Assembly (NCBI RefSeq): GCF_001421015.2
Contig: NZ_CP013023.1
Coordinates: 1,791,501 to 1,855,500, forward strand
Direction of reading: 5' to 3'
Source: Paenibacillus bovis
GTDB taxonomy: Bacteria; Bacillota; Bacilli; Paenibacillales; Paenibacillaceae
DNA: 64,000 nucleotides
The notes beneath the pieces were generated by a model. That model made no database searches. It was not told the origin of the DNA and worked only from the letters and a program-made list of their open reading frames with translations. Positions within the stretch are counted from its first letter, which is position 1; the number at the start of each line of letters is the position of its first letter. The translations under genes and the position numbers were made by a program. Of this stretch, positions 1 through 8,192 are shown one piece after another.

Positions 1-664
1 AAGCAATCTCGCCGATATAACGGGTCGTAAAACAAAGCAGATGTTTGGCCTGCTCCAGTCTTAGCCGAAGTACCGTATCCATAATCGTCTCGCCGGTCTG
101 TTCCTTGTACAAATGGGACAAATGCGACGGGGAGAGGCAGACATGCTGGGCCAGATGTTCAATACGGATATCGCTTGTATAGTGGATATACAGGTATTGA
201 AGTACTTCGTCGATGCGCGGATCGACAGGATAAGCTCCCGGGCGTGCGCCAGCAGCGAGCAGCAGCAGCAGTTCACTTAGCAAATGATAAGAAAGTTTGC
301 GGTAATACGTATTATGCGACTGGACGCCATATTCCTGCATCCGCTCCAGAACATACGCAATCTGCTGGCACAATGATTGGTCTTCCAGCCATAGCGGCCG
401 ATCCGGCAGTCCGGTCTGCAGCTTGTGCAGCAGCAGAGTCCACTGGGAATGAGCAGTGAATTGACAACAAACCTCTGTCAGCGGAAGCAGATGTAAATAT
501 AATGCGATTTTGCCGGGAGGAAGCAGGTAGATCTGGGCTGTTGGACCGTCCAGGGTTCCACTATTCGCAGCTGCATACAGCAGGGTCCATTTGTGTGGAT
601 GCAGACTGGAATGGACAGGGAAGCTGAGATCAATATCATGTTCAAGCATGAATTCGGTATTCAT
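1..664 (-). CDS. AraC-family transcriptional regulator (partial, C-terminus beyond window edge)
   Basis: The reading frame runs open from an ATG at 664 to base 1 with no stop, giving 221 residues of a truncated gene. An AGGAGG ribosome binding site sits just upstream of the ATG. Residues 1-130 form an AraC-like N-terminal sensing region with no motif that I can assign to a ligand. From about residue 147 there is a typical AraC helix-turn-helix region, including DIRIEHLAQHVCLSPSHLSH followed by LYKEQTGET and LRLEQAKHLL. The second HTH helix begins (RYIGEIA) as the window ends. Such proteins usually control sugar or metabolite genes, and the cre-like site in its 5' region at 719-732 fits carbon control. 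The target is unknown. Confidence 0.85.
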   Translation of the reverse strand, partial: MNTEFMLEHDIDLSFPVHSSLHPHKWTLLYAAANSGTLDGPTAQIYLLPPGKIALYLHLLPLTEVCCQFTAHSQWTLLLHKLQTGLPDRPLWLEDQSLCQQIAYVLERMQEYGVQSHNTYYRKLSYHLLSELLLLLAAGARPGAYPVDPRIDEVLQYLYIHYTSDIRIEHLAQHVCLSPSHLSHLYKEQTGETIMDTVLRLRLEQAKHLLCFTTRYIGEIA

Positions 665-718
665 CAGAGGCCTCCTTTTCATCAGGCAAATACGACAGAT
701 GATCCAACATCATATCAA

Positions 719-732
719 TGTAAGCGCTTTAT
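719..732. promoter_or_regulatory. cre-like catabolite control site
   Basis: TGTAAGCGCTTTAT is close to the CcpA cre consensus TGNAARCGNWWNCA and lies about 55 bp upstream of the AraC-type gene start at 664. Similar sequences precede four sugar-related units elsewhere in this window. Assignment is by motif only. Confidence 0.5.
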
Positions 733-790
733 TAATAGAATAATCAAACTGTCTACCGCCGACAAGGGAGAAAAGACGCAGTAGCATATA

Positions 791-832
791 AAAAAAGCGC
801 AATCCTGCTTTACAAAGGATTGCGCTTTTTTT
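791..832 (-). terminator. Rho-independent terminator after the NHLP precursor gene
   Basis: A perfect stem of about 16 bp (AAAAAAGCGCAATCCT and its complement) with an 8-nt loop and T-runs on both strands. On the minus strand it lies 45 bp beyond the stop codon at 877, closing the precursor/isoprenoid enzyme unit. Confidence 0.9.
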
Positions 833-876
833 GATATTTCTATTGGGATCGTCAATAAAACCGCTGTTCAAGCCAG

Positions 877-1119
877 TTACCAGGCAGCTTTGACATTTAT
901 CCGGGCAGATGCAACCATTTCGGAAGGCTTGGGCGGGATGACCAGATAAATTTCCTCGGCAGTTTCCTGAATCGTCTTCAGCTGTACATTTTCCGGAAGC
1001 GTAATTCCCATTACATCGTACAATGCCTTTTTGGGATCACTTTTGAGCAATTCCATAAAGTTTGGATCTTCCCATGCTTTTTGAATGATCTGCGAGTGTA
1101 AAAGGGCTTGGCTGGACAT
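877..1119 (-). CDS. NHLP leader-type RiPP precursor peptide
   Basis: An 80-residue peptide. Its first 63 residues match the nitrile-hydratase-like leader peptide (NHLP) family: IIQKAWEDPNF, then LLKSDPKKAL, then a GITLPENVQL turn and an acidic stretch ending EEIYLVIPPKP. This helical leader is normally recognised by modifying enzymes and cut off to release a C-terminal core. Here the tail after the PP motif is only about 17 residues (KPSEMVASARINVKAAW), has no Cys and ends in Trp. I chose ATG 1119 because AAAGGA ends about 9 nt before it; in-frame TTG 1128 and ATG 1125 lie too close to that site. It follows the isoprenoid-fold enzyme gene by 66 bp on the same strand. No LanM, YcaO or radical SAM enzyme lies nearby, so the modification is unknown. 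Confidence 0.85.
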   Translation of the reverse strand: MSSQALLHSQIIQKAWEDPNFMELLKSDPKKALYDVMGITLPENVQLKTIQETAEEIYLVIPPKPSEMVASARINVKAAW

Positions 1120-1185
1120 GACCATCAATCCTTTCGCAAAATGGTTATATTTTCCTATTAGTCTAGCATGGCATACTGCAAAAAT

Positions 1186-2205
1186 CTATAACAATTTGGG
1201 AGGATAAACATAGTAAAAAAGGCTTCCCTGCTCCAGCAGCAGATGGCGGCTTGCTTCGATCGCAGCCGCGAGTTGATCAAGCTGCTGTACCAATTCCTCG
1301 CAAAATTGCAGCAGATCCAGACTGTCTGCCGGAACAGCCAGCTGCGAAACATACTGCTCGTGAGCGAGATTGGCATAATGGCGCAGAATATTGCGGTCAT
1401 AGATATAGTGGCGTACCGTCTGTTCATCAAGTATGTAAAAAGCTTCGGGTGGGTGGTCGGTACGGAGAGCGGCATCCTCATGAATCAGGGACAGCAGGCA
1501 GTTGTAATTGTGCAGCCGCAGATCTTCCGGCCAGTCTGCCGCATCGTCATTCATCTGCAGCAGAAGCAGTGCCAGATCCAGCTGCTGCAAAATACCGGGT
1601 AGCAGCGCAGGAAGGCCGACTTCCAGCAGCATAACGACAGCAGATAGCCGGAGTGGACTGGCTCTGCCGGTGATAAGAGGAATATGATTCATAAAATGAC
1701 CGGGGTGCTGTTCATGTTGGACAGCGCGTGCCCAGTCGTAAGTATATTGGCGGCGATACAGCCAGTATTCCGGTCGATGTCCGGCGATACGGGAAAGGAT
1801 ACCGGTGTACTCCGCATGCAGCAGCTCACTGAGCGGGAGCAGACGCCGCAGATTCTGTATCAGCGCGGCTCCATTATCTTCGGTGGCTGTCGCGGAAGCA
1901 TCCATCAGGTCATCATGGATAAAGTAATGCAGCATGCCCATAATATTGCCTGCAGCGATACTTTGCGCAATCTGCTGCAGATGTTCTTTCCGTTCAGGCG
2001 CCAGATGAAGGCTGCTTATGCGCTCCAGCCAAAAGGGAAGCAGGTAGCAAATATAGTTATGTATACCATCTTTCACCCGAATATCGAATCCGTTTAGATA
2101 ATTCAGTCCCTCATGATTCAGTGGAGCCGGAAATTGACGGATACGCTGAGCCGCTTCCTCAAATGCTGCATGTATATGCCTATCGAAATCCTCCAGCCAG
2201 TGCAT
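1186..2205 (-). CDS. Class I isoprenoid biosynthesis-fold enzyme (terpene synthase-like)
   Basis: A 339-residue, mostly alpha-helical protein. It has an Asp-rich motif FIHDDLMDA (D98, D99, D102), resembling the DDxxD Mg-diphosphate site of class I prenyltransferases and terpene synthases. About 120 residues later comes QMNDDAADWPEDL (N219, D220, D224, E227), at the spacing and with the look of the second metal-binding NSE/DTE or DDxxD motif. Both motifs together argue for a catalytically competent isoprenoid diphosphate enzyme. It is not a close match to the FPP or GGPP synthases that I recognise. GGGGAGC lies upstream of the ATG. It is the first gene of a unit with the NHLP precursor downstream, implying that the two act together. 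Substrate and product are unknown. Confidence 0.75.
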   Translation of the reverse strand: MHWLEDFDRHIHAAFEEAAQRIRQFPAPLNHEGLNYLNGFDIRVKDGIHNYICYLLPFWLERISSLHLAPERKEHLQQIAQSIAAGNIMGMLHYFIHDDLMDASATATEDNGAALIQNLRRLLPLSELLHAEYTGILSRIAGHRPEYWLYRRQYTYDWARAVQHEQHPGHFMNHIPLITGRASPLRLSAVVMLLEVGLPALLPGILQQLDLALLLLQMNDDAADWPEDLRLHNYNCLLSLIHEDAALRTDHPPEAFYILDEQTVRHYIYDRNILRHYANLAHEQYVSQLAVPADSLDLLQFCEELVQQLDQLAAAIEASRHLLLEQGSLFYYVYPPKLL

Positions 2206-2228
2206 ATCTTCACGCTCCCCAGGATTTT

Positions 2229-2278
2229 ATCTCTATTATAGCTATCCATTTATTGTGTGACTAATAAAAATAATGGAT
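2229..2278 (-). promoter_or_regulatory. Candidate promoter of the isoprenoid enzyme/precursor unit
   Basis: On the minus strand a TATAAT -10 (2235-2240) has a weak TTAGTC-like -35 about 18 bp upstream. The region carries an inverted repeat, ATCCATTAT and ATAAATGGAT, that could be an operator. Motif evidence only. Confidence 0.4.
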
Positions 2279-2457
2279 CAGTATCACCTCGTTCCCTACC
2301 GGTGCAATCTATGGCTGCTACTGGTTTTTTGATTGGTTATGCAGGATGATAAACAGAAGAAGAGCGGGGCCAATATAATTTTTTTGAACAAGTGTGATAT
2401 AAAAATCCAAACCCGCGCGTCTTTCTTATAGCTGCAGCGGAAAGGAGCATGCAATAC

Positions 2458-2967
2458 ATGGACACCCCGGAACCGGAACAGTTCAAACAGATATTTTATG
2501 AGCATTACCCGACCGTCAAACGAAAATTAACTGCGCTATTGCGCGATCAGGCTATTGCAGACGATTTGGCACAGGAGGTGTTCCTCCGTTTATATCGTAA
2601 TCCTCCCGACAATCCGGAGGCCATCGGTGCCTGGCTGCATCGTGTACTGACACGAATCGCCTATGACTATATGGACAAAAAAGCGCGTGAGCGCCGGCTG
2701 CAAGACAAGCAGGAACAATATTATGATCTGGAAGGTCATTCTCCCCCGACAGGAGAGGAGATCATGATTCAGCAGCTGGAGCAGGATGAAGTACATCTGC
2801 TGCTCGATCAGCTGCCACCTCGCGATCGGCAGGCGTTGCTGATGAGGTATTCGGGATACAGTTATGCCGAGATTGCCGAGCAGCTTCAGCTGAGGCCACC
2901 GCTGGTAGGCACCCTGCTGCACCGGGCCACGAATAAATTAAGAAAAAAGATGCTGAAATCCACCTGA
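2458..2967 (+). CDS. ECF-type RNA polymerase sigma factor
   Basis: A 169-residue sigma-70 family protein of extracytoplasmic-function size. Region 2 is visible as AIADDLAQEVFLRLYRNP followed by WLHRVLTRIAYDYMDKK, and region 4 as LPPRDRQALLMRYSGYSYAEIAEQL. I start it at ATG 2458 rather than ATG 2449 because the AGGAG at 2443-2447 touches the first ATG but is 10 nt from the second. It is followed 89 bp later by a single-TM protein with anti-sigma architecture and then an ABC exporter, a typical cell-envelope stress module (compare Bacillus SigX or SigW). The sigma factor probably binds RNA polymerase and is released from the membrane partner under envelope stress; the inducing signal cannot be read from the sequence. 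Confidence 0.9.
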   Translation: MDTPEPEQFKQIFYEHYPTVKRKLTALLRDQAIADDLAQEVFLRLYRNPPDNPEAIGAWLHRVLTRIAYDYMDKKARERRLQDKQEQYYDLEGHSPPTGEEIMIQQLEQDEVHLLLDQLPPRDRQALLMRYSGYSYAEIAEQLQLRPPLVGTLLHRATNKLRKKMLKST

Positions 2968-3056
2968 ATAACCGCAAAGGTAAACAGGTGAGCAAACACC
3001 TTGCAGCATACAAGGCGTAAGAATCAACAGCTTGAAGTCAAAGGAGGACGTTACAC

Positions 3057-4277
3057 GTGACAAGACATCCGCTGGATCATCCCGATCAACGGGAACACCT
3101 ACAGGCAACCCATACAGCAGAAGAGCATGATCAGGATGCCGAACGGCATGCTACAGATCAGGCATGGCAGAATATGCAGGCTCTTCTAAAAAAAGAAACC
3201 CCACATCCTAATTGGGAAAAGTGGTCTGCTGCTTCATTCAAATCAGAGCCTGATCAGGCATCTGCAAATCTATCCAATCCGAGAGGAATGAATACAATCA
3301 TGAATCCAATAAAACCAAATGATCAACAGGAACCTGAGCGTCAGGAACTTCATAATGCCAAGCCTGCTGCACGCCGTAACAAAATGAATCCGGTTCGCCG
3401 CAGATGGGTGACAGGTATCGCTGCCTGTGTCGTCGCCGGTGTAGTCATTACCACACCATTTGGCAATAATGCATTAGCCGCATTGCTTGGTCAGTTCCGT
3501 ATGCAGGAAATTACCACTGTAAACGACAACGATTTGGACCAAATGTTCGATCGTTACAAGGAAAGCGGTATGACCGATGAAAATATGAATCGTTTTGGAA
3601 CGTTTACCGATACTACCGGCAAGGTGGAAGGATTGTACTATCCGAAGAAAGCAGCGGAGATGCTGGGTTATACCGACCTTAGCAAAATGATAACGGAAAA
3701 AGATCTTAGAGTGGGTGTTCACCCTTCCCGGACCAGTACCGTACGTATGAATATTGATGAAGTGAATAAAGCGATCCAGCAACTGGGCGGAGATACACTT
3801 CTTCCTGAATCGATGAACCAGAAACCGATTAGCATCAAAATACCGGAAAGTATCACTTATCCATTATCACCCGATGATTCATCTACTGATGAGCGCACCG
3901 GCTTGCTGACTCAGATGGCTCTGCCAAGTGTAGAATTTGATCCGTCAATCAATACGGAAGAAGCATTCAATGCAATTATGAATCTGCCTTTCCTGCCGGA
4001 AAGTGTGAAAACCATGCTGCAAAAGGAAAAAGTACTGAAAGGCGAACTGCCTCTGCCGGTGATCTCCAATGCTCGCACCGAAAAAGTTACGCTTGATGGT
4101 ATACCTGTTATTATCGGGACCCAAAACTATGAGGATCAAGACGGAGATAATGTTACAAAGTATACGATTTACACTGCTTATTGGATCAAGGATAATCAAT
4201 TGTACATGCTGGATGGAGATATATTCTATAGCCGTGAAGCGCTGATCAAGAAAGCGGAAGAGCTGATAAAGCTATGA
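3057..4277 (+). CDS. Membrane-bound anti-sigma factor-like protein
   Basis: 406 residues from a GTG start preceded by AAAGGAGG. Residues 1-115 are hydrophilic and should be cytoplasmic. Residues 117-134 (WVTGIAACVVAGVVITTPFG) form one membrane segment, and about 270 residues should lie outside. The N-terminal part includes WQNMQALLKKETPHPNWEKW, a possible sigma-binding helix, but there is no HxxxCxxC zinc motif. The arrangement and the position directly after the ECF sigma gene support an anti-sigma role, similar to DUF4179-type anti-sigma proteins. The extracytoplasmic part has no domain I recognise. Its last codons overlap the ABC ATPase gene by 4 nt, so the two are translationally coupled. 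Confidence 0.65.
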   Translation: MTRHPLDHPDQREHLQATHTAEEHDQDAERHATDQAWQNMQALLKKETPHPNWEKWSAASFKSEPDQASANLSNPRGMNTIMNPIKPNDQQEPERQELHNAKPAARRNKMNPVRRRWVTGIAACVVAGVVITTPFGNNALAALLGQFRMQEITTVNDNDLDQMFDRYKESGMTDENMNRFGTFTDTTGKVEGLYYPKKAAEMLGYTDLSKMITEKDLRVGVHPSRTSTVRMNIDEVNKAIQQLGGDTLLPESMNQKPISIKIPESITYPLSPDDSSTDERTGLLTQMALPSVEFDPSINTEEAFNAIMNLPFLPESVKTMLQKEKVLKGELPLPVISNARTEKVTLDGIPVIIGTQNYEDQDGDNVTKYTIYTAYWIKDNQLYMLDGDIFYSREALIKKAEELIKL

Positions 4278-5260
4278 CAGTTACAGCAATCGATATTCAA
4301 AATCTAACCAAGGAATACAGCAATGGCAAGGGATGCCGGAATGTAACGATTACTGTTGGAGAAGGGGAAGCCTTTGGCTTCCTCGGCCCCAATGGTGCCG
4401 GCAAAAGCACCCTTGTCAAAATGCTGGTTGGACTGATCCATCCGACAGATGGTGAAGCCCGATTGTTCGGTGACCCTGTAGGCTCGCTGGCAGCAAGGCG
4501 GCATATTGGCTATCTGCCCGAATTGTATCGTTATCAGGAATGGCTGACTGGCCAGGAAGTTATTCAGCTTCATGGGCGGCTGTGCGGCATGAGCAAGCAG
4601 GAAGCGGACGCACGTATTCCGATGCTGCTGGATCGGGTAGGATTGGGAAATCGCGGCAAAGACAGGGTCAAGCATTATTCCAAAGGAATGCAGCAGCGTC
4701 TGGGCCTCGCCTGTGCGCTGGTGAATGATCCACCGATACTGTTTCTGGATGAACCTTCTTCGGCACTCGATCCGGTAGGCCGGATGGATGTGCGTCGTCT
4801 GCTGCAAGAGCTCAAGCAAGAAGGCAAAACGATTTTCTTGAATTCTCATCTGCTGGAAGAAGTCGAGACGATCTGCGACCGAATTGCCTTGCTCAATAAC
4901 GGTGTTATTTTACGGCACGGACAGGTGCATGAAGTACTGTATGCACAGACCCGCTGGCACTTCAAAGTCGGCGGATTCACGCCGGATATTCTGCCCTGGC
5001 TGACAGAGACGAGTGGTATTCCGCTGCAGATTCTGCAGTCCGGTCATCCTGGTACAGGAGCAGTCACTGCTTCAGATTCCCTCCAGGATACTGTCTGGTT
5101 GGGCGCCGTGATCGATAATGAAGAGCAGGTAGGATTTATCAATACACTTATCGTCAATCAGGGGATGACTCTTTATCAGGTAGAGCCTGTCCGGGAACGA
5201 CTGGAAGAATGGTTTATGGAGGCTGTATCGGGGCTCAGTCACAGGGGGGAACAGGAATGA
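4274..5260 (+). CDS. ABC transporter ATP-binding protein (ABC-2 exporter)
   Basis: 328 residues. Walker A is GPNGAGKST at residues 38-46, the signature is YSKGMQQRLGLA, and Walker B is PILFLDEPSSALDP followed by a SHLLEE H-loop. It belongs to the CcmA/DrrA-like group of nucleotide-binding subunits that drive ABC-2 exporters. The start overlaps the anti-sigma-like gene (ATGA) and the end overlaps the permease start (ATGA), so the genes form one coupled operon with the ECF sigma factor. The C-terminal 100 residues after the ATPase core are less conserved. The substrate is unknown; envelope-active compounds are plausible given the sigma factor context. Confidence 0.9.
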   Translation: MTVTAIDIQNLTKEYSNGKGCRNVTITVGEGEAFGFLGPNGAGKSTLVKMLVGLIHPTDGEARLFGDPVGSLAARRHIGYLPELYRYQEWLTGQEVIQLHGRLCGMSKQEADARIPMLLDRVGLGNRGKDRVKHYSKGMQQRLGLACALVNDPPILFLDEPSSALDPVGRMDVRRLLQELKQEGKTIFLNSHLLEEVETICDRIALLNNGVILRHGQVHEVLYAQTRWHFKVGGFTPDILPWLTETSGIPLQILQSGHPGTGAVTASDSLQDTVWLGAVIDNEEQVGFINTLIVNQGMTLYQVEPVRERLEEWFMEAVSGLSHRGEQE

Positions 5261-6132
5261 CAGCCGTAATCGGAATGACCTGGAAAGAATTGCTGCGCAA
5301 AAAAGTGCTGCTGATGACGGTACTGATGACCGTTTTGTTTTTGATTGTATTCTGGTTTATTGCACGAACCATCGGAGCTTCGGAAGTAAGCAATCTCTCG
5401 CCTTCGGCCCAGCTGGTAGAACAGTTTGCCCATGGCGCTGCACTACTGACGCTTGGATTTTTCTTTGGTAGTTTTATTCTGGCTTTTCTGGTGATTTTTA
5501 GTTCGTTTTCTTCTATCTCCGGCGAAGCGGAGACCGGAATTATGCAGTCCATGCTGACCCGTCCGGTTCCGCGCTGGAAATGGTATCTGGGCAGATGGCT
5601 GGGTTATACGCTGTTTGGTATTCTATATGCCTTGATCCTGTATATGTCTATTATCGTTATCGCCGATATTCATGCCAGTGTACCCAAAAACATAGGCTTA
5701 CATATACAGTCCTATCTGCTATTTGCACTAACCGTGCCTGTACTCGTCACGCTCAGTTTGCTCGGTTCGACCAGCTTCTCGGCGATCGGCAACGGGGTAT
5801 TTATGACCATGTTGTATGGAGCAGGCTGGCTGGGCGGTATGGTAGAGAAAGTCACCTCCACCATGCAGATGGACCCGCTGGTGCTGAAGACATTGTATAA
5901 TATTACCGGTCTGATCTCGCTGATTATGCCGGTCGATGCGATTCAGCGCAAGATGCTGGCTATGCTGCTCGGCCTGCAGAATCTGGCCGGTATGCTGGAT
6001 ATGAGCGGTTCTATGACCGCCGGATTTGGATTGGGACAGATTCCTTCGGCTTCCTTTATTGTATATGCGATAATCTATACGGCCATTCTTCTGCTATGGG
6101 GAATCCGTCGCTTTTACAGAAAGGACTTTTGA
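5257..6132 (+). CDS. ABC-2 type transporter permease
   Basis: 291 residues with about six hydrophobic segments, starting with KVLLMTVLMTVLFLIVFWFI and ending near SFIVYAIIYTAILLLWGI. The loop containing GEAETGIMQSMLTRPVPRWKWYLGR, just before the third segment, is typical of ABC-2 permeases. I start it at ATG 5257, which overlaps the ATPase stop codon and has GGGGGGAACAGG in front. An upstream in-frame ATG at 5209 lies deep in the ATPase gene and has no binding site. It is the membrane partner of the preceding ATPase and the last gene before a terminator at 6143. Confidence 0.85.
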   Translation: MTAVIGMTWKELLRKKVLLMTVLMTVLFLIVFWFIARTIGASEVSNLSPSAQLVEQFAHGAALLTLGFFFGSFILAFLVIFSSFSSISGEAETGIMQSMLTRPVPRWKWYLGRWLGYTLFGILYALILYMSIIVIADIHASVPKNIGLHIQSYLLFALTVPVLVTLSLLGSTSFSAIGNGVFMTMLYGAGWLGGMVEKVTSTMQMDPLVLKTLYNITGLISLIMPVDAIQRKMLAMLLGLQNLAGMLDMSGSMTAGFGLGQIPSASFIVYAIIYTAILLLWGIRRFYRKDF

Positions 6133-6142
6133 TGTATTCCCC

Positions 6143-6189
6143 AAAAACACTGCCGCTATACAGATGATTCTGTAGCGCAGTGTTTTTTT
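6143..6189 (+). terminator. Rho-independent terminator of the ECF/ABC operon
   Basis: Stem AAACACTGC.CGCTA paired with TAGCG.CAGTGTTT around an inner hairpin and followed by a run of T, 11 bp after the permease stop. Confidence 0.85.
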
Positions 6190-6350
6190 GATAGATTCTG
6201 ATCATTGTATCCCTGTTGCCAGAGTGAGCCGATACAGGGTCAAAATACAATAAAATATGGTACACTGGCAGAAGCACTGATTGGACCTGCTGGCCGGGTG
6301 ATCAGGCATATGAGACGTATGGACAACATCACGAGGAGATGAAGATCATC

Positions 6351-6803
6351 ATGATCCATGAATTTATACTGGATGCCGATTGGAAAGGCGGACGCAACAG
6401 CGAAGGCACTATTTCTACCGGTAATCTGAATACGGTTATCTCGATTCCGCAGCCGATGGGCGGTCCTGGTACAGGCACTAATCCGGACGAGATGCTGCTC
6501 GGCGCAGCAGCGACCTGTTATATCATTACACTGGCAGCTATGCTGGAACGCTCGGATATTGCTGTAGATCGTCTGACGATGCGTTCCGAAGGTCATGTCG
6601 ATGTAACGAATAATATTTTCACGTACAAGGAGATTATTCACCGTCCACAGATTATACTGGCTGCAGATGCCAGTGAACGACAGCAGGAAAAAGCATTGAT
6701 GCTGGCTCACAAAGCCGAGCAATCCTGCATGATCTCGCGTGCTGTCGCCGGTAATGTACAGCTGTCGACTGTACCGGATATCCAGATTGCCAAATCGCTC
6801 TAG
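6351..6803 (+). CDS. OsmC-family peroxiredoxin-like protein (SACOL1771 type)
   Basis: 150 residues of the OsmC/Ohr fold. The two conserved cysteines are visible as C56 in GAAATCYIITLAAM and C126 in KAEQSCMISRA. In this family they reduce organic or fatty-acid hydroperoxides with a thiol cofactor. The opening FILDADWKGGRNSEG matches the SACOL1771-type subgroup. I prefer ATG 6351 over ATG 6339, because the AGGAG at 6334-6338 abuts the earlier ATG but is 12 nt from the later one, and family members begin close to this point. It is followed 64 bp later by the cupin gene and may be cotranscribed with it. The protein should be cytoplasmic. Confidence 0.85.
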   Translation: MIHEFILDADWKGGRNSEGTISTGNLNTVISIPQPMGGPGTGTNPDEMLLGAAATCYIITLAAMLERSDIAVDRLTMRSEGHVDVTNNIFTYKEIIHRPQIILAADASERQQEKALMLAHKAEQSCMISRAVAGNVQLSTVPDIQIAKSL

Positions 6804-6867
6804 GCATTCCAAAAGCGGTGCCTATCCTGTGTGTTTATCCACTATTACAGAAAGCAGGTATTTGACC

Positions 6868-7326
6868 ATGACTACCCAATTACCCGTATCTCCGATCGTA
6901 GCTGCACTTGGACTGAAGCCGCATGAAGAAGGCGGCTGGTACAAGGAAATGTGGAAAGCTTCTTTTGAGATTCCACAATCTATTTTGCCTGAACAGTATT
7001 CCGGTCCGCGCTTCTCGGCGACATCGATTTACTTCCTGCTGCATGCCGATGAAATCTCCGATTGGCATGTGGTTCATTCAGATGAGCTATGGCTGATCCA
7101 TTCTGGCAGCCCGCTGGAACTGACACTCGGCGGCAGCGGCGAGCATCCCGAAGAAGGCGAGAAATTTATCCTTGGTCTCGATTTGGAAGCAGGCCAGCTA
7201 CCGCAGGTACTGATCCCGGCCGGCGTATGGCAAATGGCACGTCCACTGGGCGATGAGCCGGTATTCGTATCCTGTGTGGTAGCTCCGGGCTTCCACTATG
7301 ATGATTTCAAACTGATCGAACGCTGA
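6868..7326 (+). CDS. Cupin-domain protein, DUF985 family
   Basis: 152 residues matching the DUF985 cupin family. Recognisable pieces are LGLKPHEEGGWYKEMWK, SATSIYFLL, DWHVVHSDELWLIHSG, VLIPAGVWQMARPLG and SCVVAPGFHYDDFKLI. The His and Glu residues of the beta-barrel could bind a metal, but no reaction is firmly assigned to the family. I use ATG 6868; an ORF extends upstream but overlaps the OsmC-like gene in another frame and has no binding site. The neighbours suggest small stress or housekeeping genes without a shared pathway. Confidence 0.85.
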   Translation: MTTQLPVSPIVAALGLKPHEEGGWYKEMWKASFEIPQSILPEQYSGPRFSATSIYFLLHADEISDWHVVHSDELWLIHSGSPLELTLGGSGEHPEEGEKFILGLDLEAGQLPQVLIPAGVWQMARPLGDEPVFVSCVVAPGFHYDDFKLIER

Positions 7327-7388
7327 GCGCCAGTCAGCAAAGTCTGTCTGTTTCCCGATCCGCGATTACTACAGAGTGGAGTGAGAAG

Positions 7389-7685
7389 ATGAACTGGTAT
7401 ACGCTTGGACAGATGCTGTCCGCGATCCGTCTTGGCCAAAAAGCCCGCACGATGGATGGCAGTCGCACGGTAATCCGGACCACGGATGGTCTGCTCTGGG
7501 CCGAAGGACGTCTGTCCGGTCAGCGTGTGAGTCTGCAAGATCATCTGTTCACCGATCTATGGACCATCTATGAAGACGAGGATACCGTACCCTGGCTACC
7601 GCAGCGTGATGCCCGTGAACAGCGCGAACGCGAGATGCTGGAGAACCAGTATATGGAGTGGCGTGCCGAACGCAGAATAGAATAG
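7389..7685 (+). CDS. Small hypothetical protein
   Basis: 98 residues with an ATG preceded by GGAGTGAGAAG. The first half, WYTLGQMLSAIRLGQKARTM and then TDGLLWAEG, loosely resembles the short beta-rich DUF2829-type proteins of phages and Firmicutes, but I cannot assign it firmly. The C-terminus is charged (QREREMLENQYMEWRAERR) and probably helical. There is no signal peptide or membrane segment. It is the last gene before the terminator at 7827 and may be cotranscribed with the cupin gene 62 bp upstream. Confidence 0.6.
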   Translation: MNWYTLGQMLSAIRLGQKARTMDGSRTVIRTTDGLLWAEGRLSGQRVSLQDHLFTDLWTIYEDEDTVPWLPQRDAREQREREMLENQYMEWRAERRIE

Positions 7686-7826
7686 AGGTATAGAGCGGTA
7701 TAGTTCTATGCAGCTTGCCATGAACTGCTGGGCGCAAATTCTCAATTGTAGTTCTACTGGATAGAGCCTCATTAATAGAGCTTTATTGCAGAGCCATATC
7801 GCCTGTTCGAATTTGAAATCTACTAT

Positions 7827-7865
7827 AGACCCTGACCGCCGCGAGGCAGCATCAGGGTCTTTTTA
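7827..7865 (+). terminator. Rho-independent terminator
   Basis: AGACCCTGA pairs with TCAGGGTCT and is followed by TTTTTAT. The rest of the gap to 8192 is AT-rich, with no ORF or structure that I could support. Confidence 0.85.
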
Positions 7866-8192
7866 TGATTGGATTTATTGAACCAGCTTTAGTACAATAA
7901 ATATTAGGTAACTTTTCCAAAAATTAATAGTATTGTTTATAGATTTATTACGTCTTTTTTTGCGGAAATGCGGTGTGGAACTATGAAGTTCATGGTATGA
8001 TACAGAGAATACAATCGAACTTTGTCGATAAATTAAATGCAGCAACAATGAATAGATGACAAGTGAAGCCAGAAGATGTATTATTGCTAAGGCCAATTCG
8101 GCTTACAGATTAAATAGCACGAAAAAACGAGGTAACGACTACGGCTTATTCTTTGTAAAAGCGCTGATATAGATGGGGGTAAATCTGCTAAT

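Noticed and set aside
2296..2505. A minus-strand ORF of 69 residues in front of the ECF sigma gene
   Set aside because: It overlaps the sigma gene start, has no ribosome binding site and an unnatural composition.
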